56,191 nucleotides of DNA from an uncultured Bacteroidales bacterium (GTDB taxonomy: Bacteria; Bacteroidota; Bacteroidia; Bacteroidales; Muribaculaceae), in assembly GCA_949123685.1 (NCBI GenBank), contig CASBHZ010000011.1, forward strand, positions 1 to 56,191, given 5' to 3'. Below the pieces are notes generated by a model, which did not search any database, had not been told where the DNA came from, and saw nothing but the letters and a program-made list of their open reading frames with translations. The position numbers and the translations under genes are program-made. Each line of letters opens with the position of its first letter. The first letter of the stretch is position 1. Below, piece by piece: positions 1 through 9,036 of the stretch.

Positions 1-22
1 AGTAGGTAATCGCCGCCTTGCG

Positions 23-53
23 GAGCCTCAGGGAGACCTGAGGCTCTTTTTTT
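23..53 (+). terminator. Rho-independent terminator of an upstream gene
   Basis: A perfect 10-bp stem (GAGCCTCAGG, positions 23-32, with CCTGAGGCTC, 37-46) closes a GAGA loop and is followed by seven T. It ends a transcript that starts before the window. Confidence 0.85.
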
Positions 54-105
54 GTTTCTTTTTCTATTTTTTTGAACTTTTTTATGCGAATTGATAAAAT
101 TGTGT

Positions 106-113
106 TAACTTTG
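106..113 (+). promoter_or_regulatory. Candidate -7 element
   Basis: TAACTTTG matches the Bacteroidetes -7 consensus TAnnTTTG. No clear TTTG is found 20 bases upstream, so this rests on the -7 box alone. The expected start of transcription, near 118-121, falls exactly at the start of the hairpin pair that follows. Confidence 0.45.
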
Positions 114-120
114 TGAATTA

Positions 121-174
121 ATGCAAAAAAGGAGTGCTCCTTTTTTGCATTGCTGCCTGAGCAGCAATGCAAAA
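121..174 (+). promoter_or_regulatory. Leader with two mutually exclusive hairpins
   Basis: Hairpin 1 (121-150) has perfect 14-bp arms, 121-134 and 137-150, with a 2-base loop. Hairpin 2 (143-174) has perfect 14-bp arms, 143-156 and 161-174, with a CTGA loop. Bases 143-150 belong to both stems, so both cannot form together. There is no poly-T after hairpin 2, so it is not a simple terminator. The position just before the gene at 207 suggests control of that transcript, or protection of its 5' end. Confidence 0.6.
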
Positions 175-206
175 GTAAGTTAACGTTTTATCAATTAATA
201 TATTAA

Positions 207-1376
207 ATGCTTATGAAAAAGTTTTTACTCTCTTTGTCTGTAATGGCACTTGGTGTATCGGCTGTCAATGCAGCTGAATATACGCTGTTCGATGCAAATA
301 ATTTTGCCTCTATTGAGTGGACAGGTGATGCAAACGGTTATACTGCAGACGTGACTGTAGATGGCAAGACATTTACTATAGCCACAAAAAAAAGTAAGTC
401 GACTTCTAATCTTGTAAAGCCAGGTGATCAGATCCGTGTTTATAAAAATACAGATCTTGTTATTACTTCTAATGATGTAGTAATGAAAGAGGTTGTCTTG
501 ACTGGTATGAATGATTATGCCGGAGCACAGACCGTGTCTGAAGGCTGGACAACTACGGCTAATGATTTGCTTACTACCTTGAATAATGCTTCCGGCTCAA
601 AAACTGTTACATTCAGTGCTACCGCTAACCAGTTCAGATGTGTAAGTATTGTTGTTTCCGATGAAGTAGGTGGCGTTACTCCTCCGGCACCTGTTGAGGC
701 TAAGGTTGTAAACAACGTTGCCGAGACTATTGCCCTTGAAAATGGAACACCAATTAAGGTAAATTACGAACTTACTGTTGCTTTTGTTAGCTTCAGCAAT
801 GTATATTCTGTTGATGCAGCAGGTAATTTTATTCAAGTATATGGTAAGAACAGCTATCAGGCAGGTGATGTAATTCCGGCAGGTTGGGAAGGTAAATATG
901 TATTATTCCAAGGTACAACTCCTGAGATCGAGCCAGTAGGAGATCTTCCAACTTCAACTAAACAGGAGGCGTTCACTCCTAAAGAGGTAGCAGCTGCTGA
1001 TATCACAACAGCTATGGTTAACAATGTGGTTCTTGTTAAGAATGTTGTTCTTGATGCTGCTTCTCCTGCTACTAAAGATAATTTCACCGGTAAGGTTGGT
1101 GATATTGAACTGAGCTTGCGTAATAACTATACTCTTCCGAGTGTTGAAGCAGGCACCTATGACATGACGCTTCTTGTTACTGTTTTTAAGGATGCGCCTT
1201 CTCTTTATGTCATCAGCTACAACAATGATGGCAGCGGTGTTGAGGAGATCGAGGCTGAGGCTAATGGCGAGGCGGTTTACTATAACCTCCAAGGTGTGAA
1301 GGTAGCTGAGCCTGAGAATGGTCTTTACATCAAGGTTCAAGGGAAGAAAGCTACAAAAGTTTTCGTTCGCAAGTAA
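207..1376 (+). CDS. Secreted protein with T9SS-like C-terminal module
   Basis: A 389-residue protein of unknown function. Residues 1-22 are a signal peptide (MKK, hydrophobic core, cleavage near VNA-AE); an alternative start is the ATG at 213, which removes two residues. The middle (about 168-245) is rich in beta strands and looks like a small OB-type or Ig-like fold (inference). The last 35 residues (YYNLQGVK, GLYI, GKKATKVFV) form the C-terminal module common in Bacteroidales exported proteins, and the protein at 27579-29300 ends the same way. This suggests sorting by a type IX-like system or surface display. It stands alone between two terminators. I do not recognise a catalytic motif. Confidence 0.75.
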   Translation: MLMKKFLLSLSVMALGVSAVNAAEYTLFDANNFASIEWTGDANGYTADVTVDGKTFTIATKKSKSTSNLVKPGDQIRVYKNTDLVITSNDVVMKEVVLTGMNDYAGAQTVSEGWTTTANDLLTTLNNASGSKTVTFSATANQFRCVSIVVSDEVGGVTPPAPVEAKVVNNVAETIALENGTPIKVNYELTVAFVSFSNVYSVDAAGNFIQVYGKNSYQAGDVIPAGWEGKYVLFQGTTPEIEPVGDLPTSTKQEAFTPKEVAAADITTAMVNNVVLVKNVVLDAASPATKDNFTGKVGDIELSLRNNYTLPSVEAGTYDMTLLVTVFKDAPSLYVISYNNDGSGVEEIEAEANGEAVYYNLQGVKVAEPENGLYIKVQGKKATKVFVRK

Positions 1377-1400
1377 TTGCAGTAATATACTGACGCTAAG

Positions 1401-1430
1401 CCCACATGCATGTAAATGCATGTGGGTTTT
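1401..1430 (+). terminator. Rho-independent terminator
   Basis: A perfect 11-bp stem (CCCACATGCAT 1401-1411, ATGCATGTGGG 1416-1426) with loop GTAA is followed by TTTT. It lies 24 bases after the stop codon of the secreted protein gene. Confidence 0.85.
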
Positions 1431-1482
1431 CTGTAATTTGATGGTGCTAACGTGTGAAGATTCCTTATTACCTCGTTTTTTT

Positions 1483-1514
1483 CTTGCGTGAATTGTAGGG
1501 AATTGCTATATTTG
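1483..1514 (+). promoter_or_regulatory. Promoter of ansA
   Basis: CTTG at 1483-1486, 20 bases of spacer, then TATATTTG at 1507-1514. This matches the Bacteroidetes TTTG-N20-TAnnTTTG layout. Transcription would start near 1520, giving a leader of about 65 nt that contains the short hairpin at 1522-1547. Confidence 0.75.
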
Positions 1515-1521
1515 CAGTTTA

Positions 1522-1549
1522 AGAAGCTGTGGTATTAAACAGTTTCTAA
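1522..1549 (+). repeat. AAACAGTTTCTAA intergenic element, copy 1
   Basis: AAACAGTTTCTAA at 1537-1549. With AGAAGCTGT at 1522-1530 it can form a 9-bp hairpin containing one G-U pair. The same element occurs in other gene gaps of this window (5367, 8162, 12572, 24369). Confidence 0.5.
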
Positions 1550-1587
1550 TAATATAGGTTGTTAAGAATCATTTAAAAGCCTGCCAT

Positions 1588-2643
1588 ATGAACGATGCCT
1601 TATCTAATACGGAGAACAAGCGGCCCCATATCCTGATTGTTTATACAGGAGGGACTATCGGTATGATCGAAAACGCGGAGAGCGGTGCTCTCGAGCCTTT
1701 TGATTTTGATCATTTGATTGACAATGTGCCGAAGATAAAACGCTTGGATTATGATATCGATAACTTCCAGTTTGAAGTGCCCCTTGATTCCTCGGCTATG
1801 ACGCCTGATCATTGGGTCGAAATCGTGAAGGTTATCGAGGATAACTATGACGCATATGACGGTTTCGTTATCTTGCACGGAACCGACACTATGGCGTATA
1901 CGGCATCGGCAGTAAGCTTTATGCTTGAGAATCTGCGCAAGCCTGTGGTCATTACCGGAAGCCAGCTTCCTATCGGTGAGGTGCGTACGGATGGTGAAGA
2001 AAACCTTATCACGGCTCTGCAGGTTGCCGCCGCCAAGGATGCTGACGGCAGCCCGATGGTTCAGGAGGTGGCTATATTGTTTGAAAATTACTTATGGCGC
2101 GGAAACCGCTCCACCAAGCACAGCTCGGATAATTTCAATGCATTCAAGAGTTCTAATTATCCACGTCTGGCGAAGATCGGTCTCGGCATAAGCTACCGTA
2201 AGGAGGTTTTATGGCGGACCCAAGGTGACGCACCGCTTAACATCCGGTATGGACTTGACAGGAATGTGATGTATATGGACCTTTTCCCCGGAATTACGGA
2301 GGCTGTGGTTCGTCATCAGCTTTCCACTCCCGGTTTGAAGGGTGTTGTCATGAAAACTTTCGGAGCCGGTAACGGTCCGACGGCAAGTTGGTTTCTGAAA
2401 GCTATAAGGGATGCGGTAGATAAAGGGGTGGTTATTGTCAATGTGTCTCAATGTGATAATGGCATGGTAAACCCGACGCGTTATCAGACAGGCACGGCAC
2501 TGAATCGTGCCGGGGTGATACCCGGACACGATCTGACATCGGAGGCTGCAATCACCAAGCTAATGTTCCTTTTCGGTCAGGGATTGACTTCGGAAGAGGT
2601 GAAAACAGAAATGGAACGTCCGATAGCAGGGGAAATGGATTGA
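1588..2643 (+). CDS. ansA: Type I (cytosolic) L-asparaginase
   Basis: Hydrolyses L-asparagine to aspartate and ammonia. The 351 residues match the usual AnsA length and there is no signal peptide, which fits the cytosolic type I enzyme rather than periplasmic AnsB. The two asparaginase signatures are intact: YTGGTIGM at residues 19-26 (nucleophile Thr23) and HGTDTM with Thr99-Asp100. The segment ITGSQLPIGE is also typical. The gene has its own promoter and is followed after 55 bases by the DUF3822 gene, so it may lead a loose operon with DUF3822, rsmD and ribBA. Family assignment is secure; substrate preference (Asn versus Gln) cannot be read from the sequence. Confidence 0.95.
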   Translation: MNDALSNTENKRPHILIVYTGGTIGMIENAESGALEPFDFDHLIDNVPKIKRLDYDIDNFQFEVPLDSSAMTPDHWVEIVKVIEDNYDAYDGFVILHGTDTMAYTASAVSFMLENLRKPVVITGSQLPIGEVRTDGEENLITALQVAAAKDADGSPMVQEVAILFENYLWRGNRSTKHSSDNFNAFKSSNYPRLAKIGLGISYRKEVLWRTQGDAPLNIRYGLDRNVMYMDLFPGITEAVVRHQLSTPGLKGVVMKTFGAGNGPTASWFLKAIRDAVDKGVVIVNVSQCDNGMVNPTRYQTGTALNRAGVIPGHDLTSEAAITKLMFLFGQGLTSEEVKTEMERPIAGEMD

Positions 2644-2698
2644 GGATATGTTTGATCAGTAAGTAAATATGGATTGAGGAATTTGGGTCAGTGAGTTT

Positions 2699-3514
2699 AT
2701 GGAAGAGAATATAACGACGTATAGGGGGGTGAGGATAGATGACACGGCGGAATGGCGTCTTGCCATCTATATCTCCGAGACCGGTATGTCAGCTTATCTT
2801 AAAAATATTGAGAATCCATTGGAACCGGTCGCTATCCTTTTCGAAGAACAGTGGAAAAGGGATGAAACCACGCTTTTGAGGAATATAGAGACCGCTGTAT
2901 ATGATCATCCGCAATTGCTTGATGATTTTTCAACAGAGATTGTTGTGTGTTCGCCGCGTGCCATGTGGATTCCTGAAGATATGGCTGCTGACTATGAAGA
3001 ACAGTCTGACCTTTACAACAAGGTTTATAAATCGGAGGAAGCTGACATAATGTGCGATTCGCTGAATGGCATGTGTTGTCTCTATACGTTAGCACCCGGA
3101 TTGCCGGCATTTTTACGCCGCACTCTTTCCGGGGCAAGGGTGTCTTGCCACCAGTCGATGCTTGTAAACCGGTTTATGGGTAGAAGCTGTGATATGCCCC
3201 GTATATATGCGGACATACGTAACGGAGAGGTGGATTTTGTTGTTCTTGATGACAGGAGGATGCTTCTGTCGTCAACGCAGCGTTGGCATGATAAAATGGA
3301 TATTGCATACCATATTTTCAATCTGATGGATGTTTATGGACTTGATCCTAAGAATACCCAGATTTCATTGTCAGGTATCAGGGAAATCAAGCAGGAGCTT
3401 GTGAAAACATTGCGTGAGCATGTTTCATACGTAATGATGACCATGATGCCATCGGCGGTGTCTAAGATAGAGATGCCGATTTCAGCTGCGATTGCAATGA
3501 GTGGCAGGCATTAG
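2699..3514 (+). CDS. DUF3822 family protein
   Basis: A 271-residue cytoplasmic protein without signal peptide or membrane segment. In Bacteroidetes, DUF3822 proteins are typically encoded next to rsmD, exactly as here (31 bases before it), and are thought to have an actin/Hsp70-like ATPase fold; that is family knowledge from memory, not visible directly. The neighbour suggests a link to ribosome maturation, but no function is established. Conserved-looking segments include the VDFVVLDDRRMLL stretch in the middle and the C-terminal NTQISLSG motif. Confidence 0.75.
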   Translation: MEENITTYRGVRIDDTAEWRLAIYISETGMSAYLKNIENPLEPVAILFEEQWKRDETTLLRNIETAVYDHPQLLDDFSTEIVVCSPRAMWIPEDMAADYEEQSDLYNKVYKSEEADIMCDSLNGMCCLYTLAPGLPAFLRRTLSGARVSCHQSMLVNRFMGRSCDMPRIYADIRNGEVDFVVLDDRRMLLSSTQRWHDKMDIAYHIFNLMDVYGLDPKNTQISLSGIREIKQELVKTLREHVSYVMMTMMPSAVSKIEMPISAAIAMSGRH

Positions 3515-3545
3515 TAAAAGGCATAAAGATTGAACGGGGAATTTT

Positions 3546-4079
3546 ATGAGAATAATAAGAGGAAAATATGGAAGACGCAGGTTTGATGTGCCTAAAAATA
3601 TAACGGCGCGTCCGACCACAGATTTTGCACGTGAGAACCTTTTCAATGTGTTGGAAAATCTGGTTGATTTCGACGGGAAGACAGTTTTAGATCTTTTTGC
3701 CGGCACAGGGGCTATCAGTTGGGAATTTGTGTCGCGTGGCTGTTCGCGGGTAACGGCAGTTGAACAAGCTCCCACTCAGGCAGGTTTCATCAGGTCTGTC
3801 AAGGAGAAACTCGGAGATACGGTGCTTAAATTGATCAAGGGTGACGTTTTCCGTTTTATTGAGCGTCCCAAGGAAAAATATGATATTATTTTTGCTGATC
3901 CGCCTTATGATCATCCCCGGTTTTCAGAGATTCCGGAGTTGATTATCAATTCTGGAATGCTGAATGACGGGGCGATCGTAATAGTGGAGCATAACAAGAA
4001 TCATGACTTTACGGGAGTTGAAGGATTTAGCCGCCATCTTGTGTATGGCAGTGTGAATTTTTCAATTTTTGAGTTTTAA
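3546..4079 (+). CDS. rsmD: 16S rRNA (guanine966-N2)-methyltransferase RsmD
   Basis: A 177-residue SAM-dependent methyltransferase that modifies G966 of 16S rRNA in the small ribosomal subunit. Visible motifs: MRIIRGKYGRR at the start, RPTTDFAREN at residues 22-31, SAM-binding motif I VLDLFAGTGA (47-56), and the catalytic DPPY at 118-121, the hallmark of N2-guanine methylation. Length matches the family. It lies between DUF3822 and ribBA on the same strand with short gaps, which fits co-transcription. Confidence 0.93.
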   Translation: MRIIRGKYGRRRFDVPKNITARPTTDFARENLFNVLENLVDFDGKTVLDLFAGTGAISWEFVSRGCSRVTAVEQAPTQAGFIRSVKEKLGDTVLKLIKGDVFRFIERPKEKYDIIFADPPYDHPRFSEIPELIINSGMLNDGAIVIVEHNKNHDFTGVEGFSRHLVYGSVNFSIFEF

Positions 4080-4138
4080 ATAAGTTCAAAGAAACGTCAC
4101 TTCAACGAGGCAGGCGTTAGTGTGAAATAGATTAACAT

Positions 4139-5350
4139 ATGGAAGATATAAAGTTAGATAGGATAGAGGATGCGCTTGAGGATTTCAAGCAAGGAAAGTT
4201 CGTTGTGGTAGTTGATGATGAAGACCGCGAGAATGAGGGGGATCTTATAATTGCGGCAGAGAAGATCACTCCGGAGGATGTGAATTTTATGCTCAAGAAT
4301 GCCAGGGGTGTCCTTTGCGTGCCTATGACTATGGCGAGATGCAAAGAGCTGAATCTCGAGCCTCAGGTTCAAGACAACACATCTGTGCTTGGCACTCCTT
4401 TTACCATAACCGTGGATAAGCTTGACGGCTGCAGCACCGGAGTTTCCATCGAGGACCGTTGTGCCACTATCCGCGCACTCGCTGATCCTGCTTCGACTCC
4501 GGAAACTTTCGGGCGCCCCGGACATATCAATCCCCTGTATGCCCAGGATCGCGGAGTGTTGCAACGCACCGGACACACCGAGGCAGGTGTGGATCTTGCC
4601 CGCCTTGCCGGTTTCCAGCCGGTTTCGGCATTGATGGAAATAATGAGTGACGACGGTTCCATGGCGCGTTTGCCGGAACTCCGCAAGCGTGCCGACGAAT
4701 GGGGCATGAAACTTATAAGCATTCGTGACCTTGTGGCTTACCGGCTGAAAAACGATTCGCTGGTGGAACAGGGCGAAGAGGTTAAGATGCCTACTGCTTA
4801 TGGCGACTTCCGATTGATACCATTCCGTCAGAAAGATAACGGGCTTGAACATGTAGCCTTGATAAAAGGGGATGTAAGCGATGGTGAGCCGGTATTGGTG
4901 CGTGTTCATTCCTCTTGTATGACGGGTGACATATTTGCGTCCAAGCGTTGCGAATGTGGCGAACAGCTTCACTTGGCAATGCAGATGATAGAGAAGGAAG
5001 GACGCGGGGCTGTGATATACCTGAATCAGGAGGGGCGAGGTATCGGGTTGATGGACAAGATCCGCGCGTATAAGCTGCAGGAGAATGGTCTGGATACGGT
5101 TGATGCCAACCTTCATCTCGGTCACAAGGCTGATGAGCGCGATTATGGAGTAGGTGCAAACATACTGCACGCTCTCGGCATCAAGAAGATGCGCCTGATG
5201 ACTAACAATCCAATGAAACGTATTGGTCTCGAAGGGTATGGACTTGAAATTACGGATAATGTATCTCTGGAGGTAGTACCCAATGAGTATAATTCAAAAT
5301 ATATGCACACCAAGAAGGAGAGGATGGGGCATGTATTGAGCAAACTATAA
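4139..5350 (+). CDS. ribBA: Bifunctional DHBP synthase / GTP cyclohydrolase II
   Basis: Provides both entry points of riboflavin synthesis: 3,4-dihydroxy-2-butanone-4-phosphate from ribulose-5-phosphate, and the pyrimidine precursor from GTP. Residues 1-205 are the RibB domain ([11 protein letters not shown] at 26-36). The rest is RibA, with its zinc cysteines at 260, 271 and 273 and the NQEGRGIGL motif. 403 residues is the usual fused length. The 59-base gap before it shows no FMN riboswitch-like sequence. A hairpin made from the AAACAGTTTCTAA element follows the stop codon and may separate it from the next gene. Confidence 0.96.
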   Translation: MEDIKLDRIEDALEDFKQGKFVVVVDDEDRENEGDLIIAAEKITPEDVNFMLKNARGVLCVPMTMARCKELNLEPQVQDNTSVLGTPFTITVDKLDGCSTGVSIEDRCATIRALADPASTPETFGRPGHINPLYAQDRGVLQRTGHTEAGVDLARLAGFQPVSALMEIMSDDGSMARLPELRKRADEWGMKLISIRDLVAYRLKNDSLVEQGEEVKMPTAYGDFRLIPFRQKDNGLEHVALIKGDVSDGEPVLVRVHSSCMTGDIFASKRCECGEQLHLAMQMIEKEGRGAVIYLNQEGRGIGLMDKIRAYKLQENGLDTVDANLHLGHKADERDYGVGANILHALGIKKMRLMTNNPMKRIGLEGYGLEITDNVSLEVVPNEYNSKYMHTKKERMGHVLSKL

Positions 5351-5379
5351 GAAACTGGTTACATTCAAACAGTTTCTAA
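5350..5379 (+). repeat. AAACAGTTTCTAA element, copy 2, forming a hairpin
   Basis: AGAAACTG (5350-5357) pairs with CAGTTTCT (5370-5377), a perfect 8-bp stem, starting at the ribBA stop codon. There is no T-run, so it is not a classical terminator. It resembles copy 1 upstream of ansA. Confidence 0.55.
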
Positions 5380-5394
5380 GCGTTATAACTATTT

Positions 5395-8163
5395 ATGAAA
5401 AAAAGATATATCGTCTTGGCGGTTGCCGGGATTATTGCGGCAGGAGCCGCGACAGGCGCGAAGAAGATGCTTGACCATACTTCTTTCGACGCATGGAAAG
5501 GTGTATGGAACACCGGTATAAGCAACAATGGAGAGTGGGCTGCATATGCTGTCGATCCGCAGGCAGGTGACGGCGTTATGTATTTCTATAATACCCGCAC
5601 CGGCAAGAAGCTGGAGATTGCAAGAGGCTATAAAGCGTCTTTCACGGCTGACGGTAAATGGGGACTTGCGCTTATCAAGCCGGAGTATTCTAAAACGCGC
5701 AAAGCTAAGATCGACAAGAAAAAGGATCTTGATCTTCCGCAGGATTCACTTGCAATAGTGAACCTAAGCAACATGACCGTGGAGAAAATCCCGTATGTAT
5801 TGTCATATAAAATAGGGCAGAAAGGTGGAGACTGGGTAGCATATTCCACTTGTGACACCACATATCTGCCTCCAAAACTTATGAAGGAGAAGGATGCGGC
5901 AAAGCCCTTGGTTGTGCGTCATCTTCCCACGGGTGTCCAGAAAGTTACTAAATGGGTAGACAAATATGTTTTCGACCGTAATGGTAGCAAACTTGCAGTA
6001 AATATCAAACAGAATAAAAAGGACTCTCTTTCAGCCAATGGTATAGGAGTCATTATGCTTCCCGATACCTCCTATGTCATTATTGACCGGGAGAAAAAGT
6101 TTTACGGGACGCCCGTCTTTGACTTTACCGGAAGTCAGTTGGCATATACAGCAACTAACGATAGCAATAAGAGCGGCACCAAACATACTTCCGTATTCTG
6201 GTCTCGTCTGAAAGATCCGATGAAAACGCCCGTAGAGATTAAAAGTGTTTTCTTGGACGCCAAGGGGGATACATTGCTTCCCAATCAATATACGAAACCT
6301 GTTTTTTCACATAACGGCAGTCGGTTGATTTCCGGTGTTGCCCCTGTCATAGCACCTGATGACACAACCATTGTAGACTTCGAGAATCCGGCTCTTGACA
6401 TATGGCGATGGGATGCCCCGATGACTCCCCCGCAAGAACTGAAGAATGTAAGTAAAGCCCGTGAAAAGAACTATCCCGTGGTGATCGACCTTTCAGATAT
6501 GAGTCAGCGTCTTGTAGATTCAGCACCTTTGGCTTTTGTTGAGGCTCCGGATCGTTGGGATGGAGATTGGGCTTTGGTGAAAGATCCGACAGATGATTCA
6601 GTGGAGAGCCAGTGGAACTATTTTGCCCCTGTGGACATATCTGTGGTTAATATAAAGATCGGTGACCGGAGATTGCTTGGGAAAGTTCCGGCAGGAGAAG
6701 CGGAACTGTCGCCAAATGGCAAATATGTGGTGTGGTATTCAGATAAAAACTATTATTCTTATGACCTGGCATCAGGCGATACCGTTAATATGACAGCAAC
6801 TATGCCTACACTCATATGGAATGACGAGGATGACCATCCTATGCCGGCACAACCTTGGGGGAAGGCAGGTTGGGCGGCAGATGATGACGCACTGCTGATA
6901 TATGACAAGTTCGATATATGGGCTGTTGACCCCAAAGGCATAAAGAAACCGGAATGTATCACCGCAGGGGAAGGCAGAAGACGTAATATCCGTTTCCGTT
7001 ATCTTAAGACCGATCCTGAAGAAAGGTTTGTGAAGAGAGGCGGTCAGATGCTTCTTGAAGTGTTTGATTATGCCGATAAGTATAACGGACTTGCAACGGT
7101 GATTTATGGCAAGCCTGCCAAACCGGCAGTGTCTGTGCTTGACGGACATGCCTACACTCAAGTCCGTAAGTCTTTGGACAAGAATGTTTACACATGGCAG
7201 CGTGCCAATTTCTCTGAATCTCCTAATATATGGTTGTGCTCCGGGAATGATTTTGCAAAGGCGCGCCAATTGACAGATGCCAATCCGCAGATGAAGGATT
7301 ATAGCTGGGGTACGGCTCAGTTAGTCAGATGGCGTGCTTATGACGGTAAAGAATCTGACGGAGTCCTTTATGTTCCCGAAGATTTTGATCCTGAAAAGAA
7401 GTATCCCATGCTTTGTGTGTTCTATGAGACAGGAAGCGAGAACCTTTACAGGCATTATACGATGGAGCCTTCTTGGAGTTGGGTGAATTATCCGTTTTAT
7501 GTGAGCAGAGGTTATGTGATTTTTGTTCCGGATATTCATTATACGTCCGGGATTCCGGGAGAAAGCTGTTATAATTATGTATGTTCAGGAGTTGAGGAGA
7601 TGTGCCGTCGTTATCCTTGGATTGACAAAGACCGTATAGGTATTGACGGTCAGAGCTGGGGCGGTTATCAGACAGCTTATCTTGTCACGCGCACAGATAT
7701 GTTCGCATGCGCAGGGTCCGGTGCTCCGGTTGCAAATATGACATCCGCTTTCGGAGGCATAAGATGGGAATCGGGCGATTCGCGTCAGGCTCAGTATGAG
7801 CAGGGACAGAGCAGAATAGGTCGTAACCTTTGGGAAGCTCCTGAACTTTATATCCAAAATTCACCTCTTTTCCATGCCAACAGGGTTACAACACCGCTAT
7901 TGATCATGCATAATGACCAGGATGGTGCAGTGCCATGGTATCAGGGCATCGAAATGTTTATGGCTTTGAGAAGACTGCAGAAACCGGTGTGGATGCTTCA
8001 GTATAACGGAGAAGCTCATAATATCCGTGCCCGCAAGAACCGAAAAGATATTACAGTCAGGCTTCAGCAATTTTTCGACCATTACCTGAAGGGAGACCCT
8101 ATGCCCAAATGGATGAAAGAGGGGATACCTTCTGTAATGAAAGGTCAGGAACTTGGCTATTAA
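5395..8163 (+). CDS. S9 family (prolyl oligopeptidase) serine peptidase
   Basis: A 922-residue exported peptidase with an N-terminal signal sequence or anchor (residues 1-22, KKRYIVLAVAGIIAAG). The middle is a beta-propeller-like region. The C-terminal alpha/beta hydrolase carries the catalytic triad: Ser754 in GQSWGGY, Asp843 in HNDQDGAV and His875 in GEAHN. The family cleaves short peptides, often after proline, which suits a periplasmic peptide-scavenging role. It is longer than standard DPP4-like members (about 700-750), and closer to the large Bacteroidetes group of about 900 residues. The gene at 8185 follows after 21 bases, so the two are probably co-transcribed. Confidence 0.9.
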   Translation: MKKRYIVLAVAGIIAAGAATGAKKMLDHTSFDAWKGVWNTGISNNGEWAAYAVDPQAGDGVMYFYNTRTGKKLEIARGYKASFTADGKWGLALIKPEYSKTRKAKIDKKKDLDLPQDSLAIVNLSNMTVEKIPYVLSYKIGQKGGDWVAYSTCDTTYLPPKLMKEKDAAKPLVVRHLPTGVQKVTKWVDKYVFDRNGSKLAVNIKQNKKDSLSANGIGVIMLPDTSYVIIDREKKFYGTPVFDFTGSQLAYTATNDSNKSGTKHTSVFWSRLKDPMKTPVEIKSVFLDAKGDTLLPNQYTKPVFSHNGSRLISGVAPVIAPDDTTIVDFENPALDIWRWDAPMTPPQELKNVSKAREKNYPVVIDLSDMSQRLVDSAPLAFVEAPDRWDGDWALVKDPTDDSVESQWNYFAPVDISVVNIKIGDRRLLGKVPAGEAELSPNGKYVVWYSDKNYYSYDLASGDTVNMTATMPTLIWNDEDDHPMPAQPWGKAGWAADDDALLIYDKFDIWAVDPKGIKKPECITAGEGRRRNIRFRYLKTDPEERFVKRGGQMLLEVFDYADKYNGLATVIYGKPAKPAVSVLDGHAYTQVRKSLDKNVYTWQRANFSESPNIWLCSGNDFAKARQLTDANPQMKDYSWGTAQLVRWRAYDGKESDGVLYVPEDFDPEKKYPMLCVFYETGSENLYRHYTMEPSWSWVNYPFYVSRGYVIFVPDIHYTSGIPGESCYNYVCSGVEEMCRRYPWIDKDRIGIDGQSWGGYQTAYLVTRTDMFACAGSGAPVANMTSAFGGIRWESGDSRQAQYEQGQSRIGRNLWEAPELYIQNSPLFHANRVTTPLLIMHNDQDGAVPWYQGIEMFMALRRLQKPVWMLQYNGEAHNIRARKNRKDITVRLQQFFDHYLKGDPMPKWMKEGIPSVMKGQELGY

Positions 8164-8174
8164 ACAGTTTCTTA
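8162..8174 (+). repeat. AAACAGTTTCTAA element, copy 3 (one mismatch)
   Basis: AAACAGTTTCTTA overlaps the stop codon of the S9 peptidase and lies just before the DUF1460-like gene. Confidence 0.45.
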
Positions 8175-8184
8175 ATAAATTGAA

Positions 8185-9036
8185 ATGAGAATAAAAAGAT
8201 ATGTTATAGCGGTTATGTGTTTTGCCGTGGCAGTGATAGTTGCCGAGGCTCAACGCTTCCATTGCGAGGCTGATACGGCAAAAGCAATGGAGATTATCCG
8301 CGAGTTTTATAATCCGGGTGGAGACCCCTCGAAGATTTGCGGTCCGATAGCCGCCCGTCTTGTCGGGGTGGAATATGTTCCCGTCACCAAAGAGGATTCT
8401 TTGGGTGTTGCGGAAATACGACTTGACGGATTTGATGATTTTTCGTTTGTCAACATGGTTGCGTCGCTTGCGAAAACAGCCACATCTCCCGGGTATGCCC
8501 GTCCGAAAGACCTTGAGATAGTTCTTGAGAAAATGACATTCCGCAGGGGAGAGGCAAATGGTTTCCCATCGAGGATGGTTTATGGTGGAGACTGGATCGT
8601 GGATAACCGCTCACGCGGAAATGTTAAAGAACTGACTGAGGATTATTCCGAGAATTTCAAAACCAAATCTTTGGACTGGGTAGGTCGGCACCGTGACGAG
8701 TATGCGGCTTTAAAGGATTCAGCCACTTATGAGCGTCAAAGAATGGTTGAGTTCGGCTATCGCACGTTCAAGATCCCTCACATGAAGCGCGAAAGCACCG
8801 AATGGAAAAATGTGGCTTCTGAAATTCAGGACGGAGACCTTATCATGCTTCTTACTCCCCAGCCTGACAAGGATGTTTGGGAGATGGGTTTTGTTGTTAA
8901 GCGAGATGACGGGTTGCATTTTATTCATGCTTCCGAACGTGATGGTAAGGTGGTTGAAGAACCTGAACTTCTTGGCAGATATATCAAACGTCATGCAAAG
9001 GAAGTGTATGGCTGGAGATGGTTGAGGATATTATGA
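8185..9036 (+). CDS. DUF1460-like protein lacking catalytic residues
   Basis: A 283-residue exported protein with a signal peptide (1-22). Its layout follows DUF1460 (NlpC/P60-type amidases acting on peptidoglycan fragments): an N-terminal helix, a DGFDDFSFVN block (81-90), a GDWIVDN segment (135-141), and a C-terminal FIHAS block with His248. Active members, as I recall, have Cys in a DCTTFVE-like block and His in an HVG block. Here those positions are Asp85 and Glu233 (WEMG). It is therefore probably not an active amidase and may bind cell-wall peptides or act as a partner. The stop codon overlaps the ispE start (ATGA), so the two are translationally coupled. Confidence 0.75.
   Translation: MRIKRYVIAVMCFAVAVIVAEAQRFHCEADTAKAMEIIREFYNPGGDPSKICGPIAARLVGVEYVPVTKEDSLGVAEIRLDGFDDFSFVNMVASLAKTATSPGYARPKDLEIVLEKMTFRRGEANGFPSRMVYGGDWIVDNRSRGNVKELTEDYSENFKTKSLDWVGRHRDEYAALKDSATYERQRMVEFGYRTFKIPHMKRESTEWKNVASEIQDGDLIMLLTPQPDKDVWEMGFVVKRDDGLHFIHASERDGKVVEEPELLGRYIKRHAKEVYGWRWLRIL

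Noticed and set aside
4080..4138. FMN riboswitch before ribBA
   Set aside because: The gap is only 59 bases and shows no conserved RFN element sequence.
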